From Brevibacillus brevis (GTDB lineage: Bacteria > Bacillota > Bacilli > Brevibacillales > Brevibacillaceae), in NCBI RefSeq assembly GCF_001039275.2, contig NZ_CP030117.1, positions 3,348,001 to 3,412,000 on the forward strand: a stretch of DNA of 64,000 nt, in the 5' to 3' direction. Below the pieces are notes generated by a model that saw only the letters and a program-made list of their open reading frames with translations, searched no databases and had not been told where the DNA came from. A program made the position numbers and the translations under genes. Numbering within the stretch: the first letter of the stretch is position 1; each line of letters starts with the position of its first letter. Below, one piece after another: positions 37,307 to 48,012 of this stretch.

Positions 37307-37342
37307 GATGGAGTAAGTAGCATTTCCGGCACTTACTCCATC
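37307..37342 (-). other. Hairpin between the secreted protein and response regulator genes
   Basis: GATGGAGTAAGT and ACTTACTCCATC form a perfect 12-bp stem with a 12-base loop. There is no T tract on the minus strand, so it may lower or process the transcript between the first gene and the regulator/kinase genes. Confidence 0.5.
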
Positions 37343-37360
37343 TAATCGGTCCTACAATTT

Positions 37361-38155
37361 TTAATTTACTTTCAGTTCTCTAAAATTCTCACGGTAGTCT
37401 TTTTCTACGGAAGGTAGAGTGATTAGTCTGTCATAATTAATCTCATAGCTAGATACTGAATAATTTTTCAGACTAATTGTCATATCTACATCCCTTCCAT
37501 CCTCCAGTTCGCAAAGAACACGTATGGTTCCGGAACTAGCACTCTTACTAACTTTCATCGTATTTTCCTTAACATTTTTCTGTTGTTTATCAAAAAAGTT
37601 GATAACCGCAGATTTAACTTTCGCATCATCGATTGTTGTCTCTGAGCTTCGACCTTCATTCGTAAAAGCAGTTAAAGAAACAATTTCACCTGTTTTTTCA
37701 TTTATGACAATGCGATTAGAAGCGGGCATTGGCTGGTTTAAGTCTTCAGCACGAACAAACTGTACAACGATAACATTTGCCGTATCTTTTTTGGCGTTTT
37801 CTTTTAGTACTGCTGCATCTTCTTTTGAATATAAATCCATAAAGAACTTAAAGTCTTCTTGCGCGTTTGTTCGATTAACTCGCGCCTCACCAAAAGATTT
37901 CGCATCAAGCCCCATATAGTCTTTTAGAGCTTTGGTTGCCATTTTTACCGCTTCTTCATCACTAATCTTTCCATTTGCTACTTTGACTACATGGTTTGTA
38001 GTGGTTTGATTTGTGCCATTTCCTACTTTGCTTGCCACTGTTACGACCTTGTTTTTAGTAGAATGAACCGCGTTTTCGCTTGCAAATACAGCTGCTGTAG
38101 CACCGCCTACAATTGTTAGTGCCATTGAAAAAACGAGAATATTTTTTTTGTTCAT
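37361..38155 (-). CDS. Secreted PepSY-like protein next to the two-component system
   Basis: The ATG at 38155 follows AGGAGG at ideal spacing; a longer frame to 38398 has no such site and crosses a terminator hairpin. The 264-residue product starts MNKKNILVFSMALTIVGGATAAVFASE, a clear Sec signal peptide without lipobox cysteine. The mature part has a helix (ISDEEAVKMATKALKDYMG) followed by repeated strand pairs such as VIVVQFVRAEDL, RIVINEKTGEIVSL and later SLKNYSVSSYEI. This resembles PepSY/YcdB-type folds, which often modulate proteases or sensors. A link to the adjacent sensor kinase is inferred from the operon order. Confidence 0.75.
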   Translation of the reverse strand: MNKKNILVFSMALTIVGGATAAVFASENAVHSTKNKVVTVASKVGNGTNQTTTNHVVKVANGKISDEEAVKMATKALKDYMGLDAKSFGEARVNRTNAQEDFKFFMDLYSKEDAAVLKENAKKDTANVIVVQFVRAEDLNQPMPASNRIVINEKTGEIVSLTAFTNEGRSSETTIDDAKVKSAVINFFDKQQKNVKENTMKVSKSASSGTIRVLCELEDGRDVDMTISLKNYSVSSYEINYDRLITLPSVEKDYRENFRELKVN

Positions 38156-38210
38156 AGTAATGCCTCCTGGAATTTTTTGTTTTTGGTTTGTGCACGAAAC
38201 CCTTGTTACA

Positions 38211-38238
38211 GGTATAGAATATAGCGGTAATATGTAAA
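38211..38238 (-). promoter_or_regulatory. Possible promoter of the secreted protein/two-component operon
   Basis: On the minus strand TTTACA and TATACC are spaced 16 bases, about 55 bases upstream of the ATG at 38155. The -10 is imperfect. Confidence 0.4.
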
Positions 38239-38309
38239 AAGTATCTTTCAGTTGTCTCCAAGTTGTAAATTCTATAAAACCATTTCTTTTGTTGTTATAG
38301 AGAAGATTG

Positions 38310-38342
38310 AAAACCACCTGGAGGCTTGCTTCAGGTGGTTTT
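38310..38342. terminator. Bidirectional hairpin between katG and the secreted protein gene
   Basis: AAAACCACCTG and CAGGTGGTTTT pair perfectly with an 11-base loop, with A/T tracts on both sides. It backs up the katG terminator and separates the two minus-strand transcripts. Confidence 0.6.
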
Positions 38343-38426
38343 TCAAAAGCGGGTTTTGCATTCCTACCACTGAATGAGATGGGAACATCGTAACCCATTC
38401 AATTACTAATATTACTATAGAAAAGA

Positions 38427-38470
38427 AAAGCAAAGAACAGTATCCAACAACAAATACTGTTCTTTGCTTT
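38427..38470 (-). terminator. Terminator of katG
   Basis: A perfect 17-bp inverted repeat AAAGCAAAGAACAGTAT / ATACTGTTCTTTGCTTT with a 10-base loop. On the minus strand it is followed by TCTTTT. It starts about 12 bases after the katG stop codon. Confidence 0.85.
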
Positions 38471-38481
38471 ATATTTCCAAA

Positions 38482-40689
<2,208 letters not shown>

Positions 40690-40706
40690 TTAAATTAAGT
40701 ATTAGA

Positions 40707-40721
40707 TAATAATACTTCTAA
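40707..40721 (-). promoter_or_regulatory. Possible PerR box upstream of katG
   Basis: On the minus strand TTAGAAGTATTATTA matches the Bacillus PerR consensus TTATAATTATTATAA at 12 of 15 positions and lies 36 bases before the katG start. The region is AT-rich, so a chance match is possible; PerR control of catalases is well established in Bacillus. Confidence 0.4.
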
Positions 40722-40951
40722 TTAATTTATATAGCAGTTAACAATAGAAATCAACATCTTTTTGCTCTTTTCATCGTAAGGATTTATGGAAAGTTACGAT
40801 TGGCATCGTATTGCGAAGCAGTCAAAATAACGAGGGAATCGTAAGAAGAGCGATAAAATATATGAACTCTTTCATTTCCGAATGGCTGATTCTAACGTAT
40901 GCATGGACCCTGTAGATTATGATCTTGTCACCATTCGGAACATCGATCCAT

Positions 40952-41000
40952 CACAAAAAGCCCACTATCTCCCCGTAACGGAATATGTGGGCTTTTTGTG
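40952..41000. terminator. Strong bidirectional terminator
   Basis: CACAAAAAGCCCAC and GTGGGCTTTTTGTG form a perfect 14-bp stem. It lies downstream of the minus-strand acetyltransferase gene and shields katG. The remaining sequence between 40722 and 40951 shows no gene. Confidence 0.8.
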
Positions 41001-41057
41001 CGTAACTGGCTTACTTGATTGAATGATTCAATCAATATGAGACACACCGCGGGACTC

Positions 41058-41807
41058 TCATTCCATGCAGTCGGGAGAAATCACTTCCCATTTTCCAAAC
41101 AGTGTGAATCCTGCTGCTTTCGCCAAGGCTGTAGATGTATGGTTATCGAGTTGGCATCGGTACTGCGGTTCGTATCCCTGACCATAGGCATATTGGGAGA
41201 TGGAACGCACTACTTTGCGGGCGTGGCCTTTTCCTCTAAAGGACGTCAGCGTCAGTACGCCAAGATCCGCAATATACGCATCCTTCCATGGATACATACT
41301 GGCAGCGCTAACCAGGCGATTTTGCTCAAAAGAGCCGAACACTGCCCAATGATCCAATTCCACATAAGCGTCATCCAAGTCTTGTTCCGATGCGGAGGAA
41401 GCAAACGCGGAGAAAACCGACTCATCTTGCACGGTTAACCGGCGCAAGTCACCTTCGAGGTTTTCTTGCAGCAATACGTTCTTCTCGGCTTTTGAAAAAT
41501 AAAAAAGATAGTCTGCGCCATGCAGCGTGACGCCCGCTTCATTCAATTTCTGGCGAAAGATCGACTCAGACAAGGATTGTTGTGGAGAGAGGCCTACCTT
41601 ATCGGCCAGCGCAGGTGTCAAGACAGCCATCACGCGTCCGTCGGAGGTTTCCAGCACCATAACCCGGCTATCCTCGTCAAGTGCAGGGTTTATGGCAACA
41701 GTAAAAGATTCATCGCTATAGAGGACCTCACCGTTTAAAAATTGCTCCCTCCAAAAGTCAGGGATCGTTTGTGAAAATACAGGCGTACTTCTTACTGGAT
41801 TTGTCAT
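41058..41807 (-). CDS. GNAT-family N-acetyltransferase, two-part
   Basis: The 249-residue form starts at MTNPVRSTP, preceded by AGGGAAG; an ATG at 41852 overlaps the stop of the upstream hydrolase gene (TAATG) but has a poor site. The C-terminal half is a GNAT domain: IADLGVLTLTSFRGKGHARKVV carries the acetyl-CoA loop (RxxGxA type), and NHTSTALAKAAGFTLFG the last helix. The N-terminal half (LSESIFRQKLNEAGVTLHG) is a second domain seen in some paired GNAT proteins. Substrate unknown. It is the second gene of a MerR-controlled operon. Confidence 0.85.
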   Translation of the reverse strand: MTNPVRSTPVFSQTIPDFWREQFLNGEVLYSDESFTVAINPALDEDSRVMVLETSDGRVMAVLTPALADKVGLSPQQSLSESIFRQKLNEAGVTLHGADYLFYFSKAEKNVLLQENLEGDLRRLTVQDESVFSAFASSASEQDLDDAYVELDHWAVFGSFEQNRLVSAASMYPWKDAYIADLGVLTLTSFRGKGHARKVVRSISQYAYGQGYEPQYRCQLDNHTSTALAKAAGFTLFGKWEVISPDCME

Positions 41808-41851
41808 TATGTTCACTTCCCTTGTAGACTCGTCGAACAGTTCTTCTGCCA

Positions 41852-42865
41852 TTATGTATGCTTCGGAAGTTTCTTTAGAAATTGCTCGATTGCATCCATA
41901 TAACCTGGTATCGTAATTTGTCGCGGAGCGAAAAGACTGATGATTATTGCCTGCATATTTGAATTTGCCGTTTGCTTGCTTAACATAGAGTGATCAGCGT
42001 CAGGAAAGACCGCTACGGTCAGCAGCTCAGGTTTTACGATGTCACGATATACCCTCTCCGTTTCCTTCACATCGACATGTATATCTTCTTCCCCCAGTAT
42101 CAGAAGCACAGGCGAATTGAAATTCGGAAGGTCATTAGTGGCATCTGACAAGAAATTTTTGCTCACAAATGTCCATCTGTCTTTTGCCATCAAATTATTT
42201 TCGCGAGCAATTTTCACATACTCCTCATAGGAAGCTTGTTTTTCCAATAACGTGAGTACTTGCTGGTCATACGCCTCTTTGTCTTGAATTTCCGCTTCTG
42301 AATACCCGTCTATCACCATTTTTTTGCGTGTATGATATTGCCCTTGACTTACCCAATTAATGGCGGGCGATAGAAGTAGACTGAATGCGAGCGGTTCCTT
42401 CTTGGCGAGCTTTGGAATGACCCATCCTGCCTGGCTTGCTCCCCAAACCCCAATCTGTTTCTCGTCAATCATCGGCTGCTCTTTTGCCCAAGCAATAGCC
42501 TGACGCGCTTCTTCCACGCGGTCATCTATACTCTGGTGTAACCAATTGCCCTCGGAACCGTTCATTCCTCTCTTATTAAGGGACAAGGAGGCGTAACCAA
42601 GTGAGGCTAACCGCTCCCATAGCGGCTTATAGCCATCATCATGCGTGGCATCAATAGGTCCATCACCATGTATAAACAAGACTAAGCCCAATTTGTTCGT
42701 GTAGTTTTTAGGCAGTACGAACGTACCGGTCAATTTGCCTTCCGATGTCTGGATTTCAACAGCTTCCTCAACCATATTAAAGCTGTTTTGCTCCAATATG
42801 TATAGTCCTGCACCGCCAAATAGCAGGACGATGATCATCATGGAAATCATTATTTTCTTTTTCAT
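41852..42865 (-). CDS. Membrane-anchored alpha/beta hydrolase
   Basis: A 337-residue protein with an N-terminal membrane anchor (residues 5-25) and an alpha/beta-hydrolase domain. The oxyanion/HG region is LFIHGDGPIDATHDDG, the nucleophile elbow is GVWGASQAGW with Ser, the acid is in LILGEEDIHVD and the catalytic His in PDADHSML. It resembles YqkD/dienelactone-hydrolase-like acyl hydrolases acting on small esters. Ribosome site AAGAGGAGAAGG. Its promoter contains the MerR-type palindrome, so expression should be induced by the MerR regulator encoded at 44.4 kb. Confidence 0.9.
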   Translation of the reverse strand: MKKKIMISMMIIVLLFGGAGLYILEQNSFNMVEEAVEIQTSEGKLTGTFVLPKNYTNKLGLVLFIHGDGPIDATHDDGYKPLWERLASLGYASLSLNKRGMNGSEGNWLHQSIDDRVEEARQAIAWAKEQPMIDEKQIGVWGASQAGWVIPKLAKKEPLAFSLLLSPAINWVSQGQYHTRKKMVIDGYSEAEIQDKEAYDQQVLTLLEKQASYEEYVKIARENNLMAKDRWTFVSKNFLSDATNDLPNFNSPVLLILGEEDIHVDVKETERVYRDIVKPELLTVAVFPDADHSMLSKQTANSNMQAIIISLFAPRQITIPGYMDAIEQFLKKLPKHT

Positions 42866-42908
42866 CTATCCTTCTCCTCTTGAAAAGATTGCAAAGTGAA
42901 TATCTCCA

Positions 42909-42939
42909 ACCATACACCTTAGGTCAGACCTAAGATCAA
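42909..42939 (-). promoter_or_regulatory. MerR-type promoter/operator of the hydrolase-acetyltransferase operon
   Basis: On the minus strand the -35 TTGATC and the -10 TATGGT are separated by the 19-base element TTAGGTCTGACCTAAGGTG, which holds the palindrome CTTAGGTC/GACCTAAG. A 19-bp spacer with the operator between the boxes is the hallmark of MerR activation. The same 19 bases recur in front of merR. Confidence 0.85.
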
Positions 42940-42947
42940 GTAATGAA

Positions 42948-43538
42948 ATGGTAAAGGCAGATCGTGTAAATAGATGGTACCTTGAATGGACTTTCAAGAG
43001 AGTTTATTCTAGGTATATCAACTCTTTAAAGGGGGTGATAATTTATCTTTGCTGTCGCCTGAATGGTCAAACTATCATCGCGAAAGTTATGAGGGCATCC
43101 AACTCTGGAAATGAGGCTGGCAAAACCTTTGCCGTAGAGCAAAACGGAGAACACGCTACTCTCGGTATCAAAAAAAGGAGTCTCTTCTTCGCGGATTACA
43201 GGTTTCACATGAATACTAAGGAATTTATTCTTAAGGATAACCCTATCAACAGCCTTCTTTATTTTTGTGTGGACGGTACGGTACTTGGTAAGAAGATACG
43301 GATCGAAGAAAATTGGGATAAAGAAATTGAAGTGAAACTGGATCGACGAAAGGTTGCGCTGATTAAACCGAATACTCTTTCTCTTGAGGCAACGATTTTT
43401 ATGGAAGAAGAGGCTTCCCGCCATTTTCTGTTGTTTTCGTTAACATGCTTGATGTATGTCATGTTTATCATTTATAAGGATGAATCGAAGATAATAGAAA
43501 GATTAATGGATGAATTATTGGATGAAGGTGAGGAATAA
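42948..43538 (+). CDS. Hypothetical protein, possibly tubby/LURP-one-like, start uncertain
   Basis: The clear part of the product (from about residue 60) reads as beta-rich with GIKKRSLFFADYRFHMNTKE and FCVDGTVLGKKIRIEENWDK, followed by a hydrophobic helix (HFLLFSLTCLMYVMFIIY) and an acidic tail. Small tubby-C-like proteins of bacilli look similar, but this is tentative. The nominal ATG at 42948 has no good ribosome site. A strong AAAGGGGGTG lies at 43026-43035 in front of another frame (LLSPEWSNYHRESYEGIQLW) that ends in TGA, so a frameshift near 43110 may separate the true N-terminus from the rest. Confidence 0.5.
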   Translation: MVKADRVNRWYLEWTFKRVYSRYINSLKGVIIYLCCRLNGQTIIAKVMRASNSGNEAGKTFAVEQNGEHATLGIKKRSLFFADYRFHMNTKEFILKDNPINSLLYFCVDGTVLGKKIRIEENWDKEIEVKLDRRKVALIKPNTLSLEATIFMEEEASRHFLLFSLTCLMYVMFIIYKDESKIIERLMDELLDEGEE

Positions 43539-43559
43539 ACGTACATTTTTCACTTCAGC

Positions 43560-43601
43560 AGAGGCAGTACGGACGAGAAAATAAAGTCCTGAACTGCCTC
43601 T
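43560..43601. terminator. Hairpin between convergent genes
   Basis: AGAGGCAGT and ACTGCCTCT pair with a long loop, between the plus-strand hypothetical gene and the minus-strand methyltransferase gene. T tracts are weak on both sides. Confidence 0.4.
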
Positions 43602-43635
43602 GATTGTGAAGGCTGTCAATTGGGGCAGATACCCA

Positions 43636-44232
43636 TCATTTTCTTACGACAAGTTGAATGACATGGGCTAGTCCGGTGTGCGCCTTTCCTGCCACACGCT
43701 CTTGTTCGCCATAGAAGAAATGGATCACTTCTTGGCCTTTGCACCAAGCAAGAATTTCTTTTGGATCATAAAGCATGTCAAGTTCCTGGGGGCCGCCTGT
43801 ACCATACGTTAATTGTTCCTCCGAGAATACCTCAAGCATGAGAATTCCTTTGGGCTTTATTGCCTTTTTCATTTTATTCAGAACCATCGTCTGAGCATTT
43901 TTATGAAAATGTCCATATACCATAATCGCGGCATCATATTCTTCGCTTGGCACATCCTCTTCCAAAAGGTCAATTTTTTGGGTTTGTACGTCAACGGAAT
44001 GCTTCCGAGCCAGTTTTTTCGTTTTTTGCAAGCCACTCTCCGCATAGTCAATGGCTGTCACTTCAAGATTTCTTTTTGCTAAAAAGACTGCATTCCGGCC
44101 TTCACCCTCTGCAAACGCGATCACTTTTTGACCTTGTTCGAACCGAAAAGCCTGTTGTTGAATAAAAACGTTAGGTTCTTCCCCATAATAATATTCTTCC
44201 GAATGAAAGCGCTCATTCCAAATATTCCCCAT
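43636..44232 (-). CDS. SAM-dependent methyltransferase (TehB-like)
   Basis: With the start at MGNIWNERFHSEEYYYGEEPN (AGGAGG eight bases upstream) the protein has 198 residues. The SAM-binding motif I is KVIAFAEGEGRNAVFLAKR, motif II has TAIDYAESGLQKT, and DAAIMVYGHFHK with MKKAIKPKGILMLEVF follows. The opening WNERFxxxEYxYGxEPN is typical of TehB/YtqB-like class I methyltransferases linked to tellurite or thiol metabolism. The substrate is not known. It stands alone between the two MerR-controlled units. Confidence 0.88.
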   Translation of the reverse strand: MGNIWNERFHSEEYYYGEEPNVFIQQQAFRFEQGQKVIAFAEGEGRNAVFLAKRNLEVTAIDYAESGLQKTKKLARKHSVDVQTQKIDLLEEDVPSEEYDAAIMVYGHFHKNAQTMVLNKMKKAIKPKGILMLEVFSEEQLTYGTGGPQELDMLYDPKEILAWCKGQEVIHFFYGEQERVAGKAHTGLAHVIQLVVRK

Positions 44233-44363
44233 ATTCTCCATCCTCCTGTCATTTAAAACCATTGTAGATTTATTATATCTACAATATCTCCAAAGACAAT
44301 GATATGTCAATATCGCATGGTATCGAGAGCATCTACATAAGAGCCTTTCTTTGGACGTACCTC

Positions 44364-44394
44364 TTGACCTTAGGTCTGACCTAAGGTGTATGGT
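44364..44394 (+). promoter_or_regulatory. MerR-type promoter/operator of merR
   Basis: TTGACC (-35) and TATGGT (-10) are separated by TTAGGTCTGACCTAAGGTG, the identical 19-base element found in the hydrolase promoter. The transcript would start near 44401, about 30 bases before the merR ATG, indicating autoactivation. Confidence 0.85.
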
Positions 44395-44430
44395 TATGAT
44401 ATTCTACCTCATCCCAAGGGAGTAACGTTT

Positions 44431-45222
44431 ATGAAGAGTGAAATCACCATTAGCGAATTAGCTACGCTTATGAATGTGTCTGTTCATCAGATTCGTTATT
44501 TTGAAGAGAAAGGGGTTCTTCTACCTGCTTACTTAGATAACAATCAGTATCGAATGTATAGCATGGATCAAGTTTACCAGCTAGCCCATATTCTGTTGCT
44601 TCGCAAATTGGGAGTGCCAGTCCAGTCAATTAAAGAATGCATGACTTCCTATTCTGCTGATCAATACGGGCAGCTACTCAATCGTTCTTTGAGAGGAATA
44701 CATGCAGAGATACTTCGCCTTCAAGAGCTTCAGCAATTCATAACAAAGGTTTTGCATGAACAAAAGAATTTTCAATCTCACACGAATCCCTACCAAATAA
44801 AGTGGCGCGAAACCACTTATTTGGCCCGGTGGATAGAAATGAGCTCCCAAATGACGCTAAACGCCAAACTGTTGGCTGAACAGGCCAAGTCTGTCCCAAA
44901 CTTGTTCGAATCGGACATTCATTTTATCGAGGATGGTTCCAGTACCCTTACGTTATACACGGAAACAGAAGCGCCTGGCGATTTTTCAATACCCAGCGGC
45001 AACTATCTTTCTACCCAAAGGCTGGTCCATGAAGAGGATGAGCTTGAACAAGTGATTGAACAGTTTTACGCCTATGCCGCAGCCCAGTCTCATGTTATAC
45101 AGGGACCCTTGATCCTCATTGAAAGATCCTACTTATCCCTATTTAGTCAAAACCAACTGCATTATGAACTACAAGCTTTGATCGAACTGACTACCCATTC
45201 CGAAAGAGGAGACCGATCATGA
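44431..45222 (+). CDS. MerR-family transcriptional activator with a GyrI/BmrR-like effector domain
   Basis: Start at MKSEITISELATLMNVSVHQ (AAGGGAGT upstream) gives 263 residues. The N-terminal winged helix continues IRYFEEKGVLLPAYLDNNQYRMYS and RKLGVPVQSIKECM; a coiled coil spans about 80-115; the C-terminal part (about 130-263) looks like a GyrI/BmrR effector-binding fold (PGDFSIPSGNYLSTQRLVHE). No metal-binding cysteine cluster is seen, so an organic effector is likely. The identical palindromes before its own gene and the hydrolase operon define a small regulon. The next acetyltransferase gene overlaps by ATGA. Confidence 0.9.
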   Translation: MKSEITISELATLMNVSVHQIRYFEEKGVLLPAYLDNNQYRMYSMDQVYQLAHILLLRKLGVPVQSIKECMTSYSADQYGQLLNRSLRGIHAEILRLQELQQFITKVLHEQKNFQSHTNPYQIKWRETTYLARWIEMSSQMTLNAKLLAEQAKSVPNLFESDIHFIEDGSSTLTLYTETEAPGDFSIPSGNYLSTQRLVHEEDELEQVIEQFYAYAAAQSHVIQGPLILIERSYLSLFSQNQLHYELQALIELTTHSERGDRS

Positions 45223-45839
45223 CTGTACCACCAATTACGATAGAACCTATGCATTCTATGTATAATCAACAGATTGGTCAACTTCTTGTTCACGGGTTTC
45301 GTGGGAAATTCCAAACCCTTACGAAGCTCAATGATGGCGATCTCGCCCTCTTTTTCGAAAAGTTATTTGATCATGTCCCTTCAGATCCAGCGAGTCAACG
45401 AATGGTCGCGCTACAAGAGGGAGAAGTCGTCGGAACGATATCCATCAAGTGGAAGACCTTATCTACTAGCATGCCAACATTTCCTGCATGGAAGAACTTC
45501 TATCGTTTTGGAAAATGGAATCTCCTGAAAATGTTCATCGGATTATCTTTCTTAGACCATAAACCAGAGGCTGGAGAATGTTATATTACAGACGTTGTTG
45601 TCCATCCGGATCATCAAGGCAAAGGAATTGGAAACCTGCTATTGCAGTGGGCGCAGAATTTCGCACAAACACAGCCAAGCCTAGACAAGTTAAGCTTGTA
45701 CGTCGCAGACAAAAACCCCCGGGCAGAGCAGCTTTATCAGAGATTATCGTTCCATACGCAATTGCGAGAAAGCAGCTTCCTCTCACATTTTTTATTCAAG
45801 GAGAAAAAATGGAGTTACATGGTGAAGAGATTGAAATAA
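45219..45839 (+). CDS. GNAT-family N-acetyltransferase
   Basis: A 206-residue protein whose GNAT core is visible as CYITDVVVHPDHQGKGIGNL (acetyl-CoA pyrophosphate loop Q/RxxGxG/A) and YVADKNPRAEQLYQRLSF. It overlaps merR by four bases and is thus co-translated. An acetyltransferase in an effector-responsive MerR operon often modifies a toxic amine or antibiotic; the substrate here is unknown. Confidence 0.9.
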   Translation: MTVPPITIEPMHSMYNQQIGQLLVHGFRGKFQTLTKLNDGDLALFFEKLFDHVPSDPASQRMVALQEGEVVGTISIKWKTLSTSMPTFPAWKNFYRFGKWNLLKMFIGLSFLDHKPEAGECYITDVVVHPDHQGKGIGNLLLQWAQNFAQTQPSLDKLSLYVADKNPRAEQLYQRLSFHTQLRESSFLSHFLFKEKKWSYMVKRLK

Positions 45840-45916
45840 CTCATGACAAAGGGCGAATCGTCTCTACTCGACATCCGCCCTTTGATAGTAAACCAAGTTT
45901 TAATAAGGATACCCCG

Positions 45917-47152
45917 TCATCTGGATCTTTGCTCATACAACTTAACGATTTCGATGATGGTGTTCACAGCGTGCAGCATGTTGTCAACGGAGACATACTC
46001 GAACCGCCCGTGGTAGTTTTCCCCGCCTGTGAAAATATTCGGTGTTGGCAACCCCATGTATGATAGCTGTGAGCCATCCGTGCCACCACGAATCGGTTGA
46101 ATCATCGGTACGATTCCGAGGTTTTCTAGTGCTTGTGTAGCGATGTCCACTACTTCCATTACAGGCTCAATTTTTTCCCGCATGTTGAAGTATTCGTCTT
46201 TGATTTCGAGTTCAATTCGCTGTTCTCCGTATTTTTTCTGTAATTCTTCTACGATAAGAGCCAATTCTGACTTTCTCGCCTGAAACCGATTGCGATCGTG
46301 ATCCCGGATCAAATAACGAAGCTGCGTTTGCTCGACATCTCCATGAATGGAAGACAGATGATAAAAGCCTTCGTAGCCTTCTGTCTCCTCAGGAGTTTCA
46401 TTAACCGGCAGCCTTCCATGCAGCTCCATGGCAATTTTTGAAGCGTTGACCATTTTACCTTTGGCCGAGCCAGGGTGAACGTTCTTCCCTCTGCAAGTAA
46501 TGATAGCTGATGCAGCATTAAAGCTCTCGTACTCGATCCCGCCAAGAGGCCCGCCATCCATCGTATAGGCATATACTGCATCGAAGGCGGAGACATCAAA
46601 TTTATCAGGGCCTCTGCCGATTTCTTCATCCGGGGTGAAGGCTACTCTTACTTTCCCGTGCTTCAGTTCTGGATGGCGAATCAGATAATCCATGGCAGTC
46701 ATGATCTCGGCAATACCGGCTTTATCATCAGCGCCAAGTAATGTGGTACCGTCTGTCGTGATTAAGGTGTGGCCTTTATAGCCAGCCAACTCTGGAAACT
46801 CGCGCGGTGAAAGGACAATATTCAGCGCTTCATTCAAGACAATGTCTTGTCCGTTATAATTTTCAATGACTTGCGGCTTCACGCCAGCGCCGGTAAAATC
46901 GGTGGCCGTATCCATATGAGCAAGAAAACCGATTGTTGGAATTTCTTTGTCTGTATTGGACGGTAAGGTTGCCATGACATAACCGTTTGCATCCATTGTA
47001 ACTTCCTGCATACCTATCGCTTTCAGCTCGTCTATGAGCATTTGGGCAAGCACGAGCTGCCCTGGTGTTGAAGGGCAAGTTTCGCTGTTCTCATCGGATT
47101 GTGTATCAACTTGCGCGTAAGAGATGAATCTATTCATGATTTCCTTTTTCAT
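45917..47152 (-). CDS. pepT: Peptidase T (tripeptide aminopeptidase)
   Basis: This 411-residue M20 metallopeptidase begins [23 protein letters not shown], matching Bacillus PepT. Zinc ligands and catalytic residues are visible: [31 protein letters not shown], the Asp in [10 protein letters not shown], and the last His in [12 protein letters not shown]. It releases the N-terminal residue of tripeptides in the cytoplasm. It is a single gene read convergently with the acetyltransferase gene. Confidence 0.96.
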   Translation of the reverse strand: MKKEIMNRFISYAQVDTQSDENSETCPSTPGQLVLAQMLIDELKAIGMQEVTMDANGYVMATLPSNTDKEIPTIGFLAHMDTATDFTGAGVKPQVIENYNGQDIVLNEALNIVLSPREFPELAGYKGHTLITTDGTTLLGADDKAGIAEIMTAMDYLIRHPELKHGKVRVAFTPDEEIGRGPDKFDVSAFDAVYAYTMDGGPLGGIEYESFNAASAIITCRGKNVHPGSAKGKMVNASKIAMELHGRLPVNETPEETEGYEGFYHLSSIHGDVEQTQLRYLIRDHDRNRFQARKSELALIVEELQKKYGEQRIELEIKDEYFNMREKIEPVMEVVDIATQALENLGIVPMIQPIRGGTDGSQLSYMGLPTPNIFTGGENYHGRFEYVSVDNMLHAVNTIIEIVKLYEQRSR

Positions 47153-47351
47153 GTTCTTATCTCAGCTCCAGTACAATTAGTCAAACTTATTTTAGAAAGA
47201 CATGATCTCGTGACAAATTCTACCACGGTTCCCACTGATTCTTCAATTAATGAGCCTGATGCTTTCACATGCCGTTCCACTACATTTTTAGTCAGTTATC
47301 TGAATGCTCCCAGCCTCATAAAAATTGGTTTTGGACTGACTCTGAAAAATC

Positions 47352-47404
47352 AAACAGCGGCGACCCAAGATCAGAAAATACAATCTTAGACTCACCGCTG
47401 TTTT
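47352..47404. terminator. Terminator after the DHFR-like gene
   Basis: AAACAGCGG pairs with CCGCTGTTT, and inside it AAGAT pairs with ATCTT. Both ends lead into T-rich sequence. It lies about 13 bases beyond the stop of the minus-strand reductase gene and also upstream of pepT. Confidence 0.65.
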
Positions 47405-47416
47405 TAATGGAAGGCT

Positions 47417-47983
47417 CTATTCCGTATATGATTTGCCATTCAAATGATAAATGAGTTGCACAACGCCAGAGGAGAACGTTCTTGTATTCACCAATGTTAC
47501 ATTCAACCTCTGTTTTATATCCATAAACAACGGTTTTCCTTCTCCCAAAATAACAGGGTGAACAGATAAGCGAAATTCATCTACCAGCTCTAAATTGATA
47601 AAAGTCGTAATAAGACTTGCTCCACCATATAGCCAGATGTCTTTACCAGGCTTATTCTTTAGTAGATTGACTTCTTCAAGAATATGATCGTTGATGAATG
47701 TTGCTTTATTGTCAGTCCCTTTTTTCGTCTTGGAAAACACATATTTTTCTTTACTATGGACCAATCCCCAAATCTCTTTTTCCGAATCAGAATGTTCAAT
47801 TTCCGGCGTATATTGCCCCCATAAGTCATAACTTTTTCTTCCATAAAGTATCGTGTCGATTTGATGTAAGAATGGAACAAACCCCATTTCAGCGTCCATT
47901 ACGCACCAATCAACTTCTCCATTTTTCCCTTCAATAAACCCATCTAACGTAACAGCTAAATCTAATATGATTCTTCGTGTCAT
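47417..47983 (-). CDS. Dihydrofolate reductase-like (RibD C-terminal) protein
   Basis: A 188-residue protein of the YwjB/YyaP type: RIILDLAVTLDGFIEGKNGEVDW, then ILYGRKSYDLWGQYTPE, DIWLYGGASLITTFINLELVDE and HPVILGEGKPLF are the usual blocks of this NADPH-binding fold. True DHFR or RibD activity is doubtful for this branch; its substrate is unknown. A GGAGT ribosome site precedes it, and it follows the epimerase operon closely, so read-through is possible. Confidence 0.88.
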   Translation of the reverse strand: MTRRIILDLAVTLDGFIEGKNGEVDWCVMDAEMGFVPFLHQIDTILYGRKSYDLWGQYTPEIEHSDSEKEIWGLVHSKEKYVFSKTKKGTDNKATFINDHILEEVNLLKNKPGKDIWLYGGASLITTFINLELVDEFRLSVHPVILGEGKPLFMDIKQRLNVTLVNTRTFSSGVVQLIYHLNGKSYTE

Positions 47984-48012
47984 GAGTGGTTACTCCTTTC
48001 GTTGATTTACCA

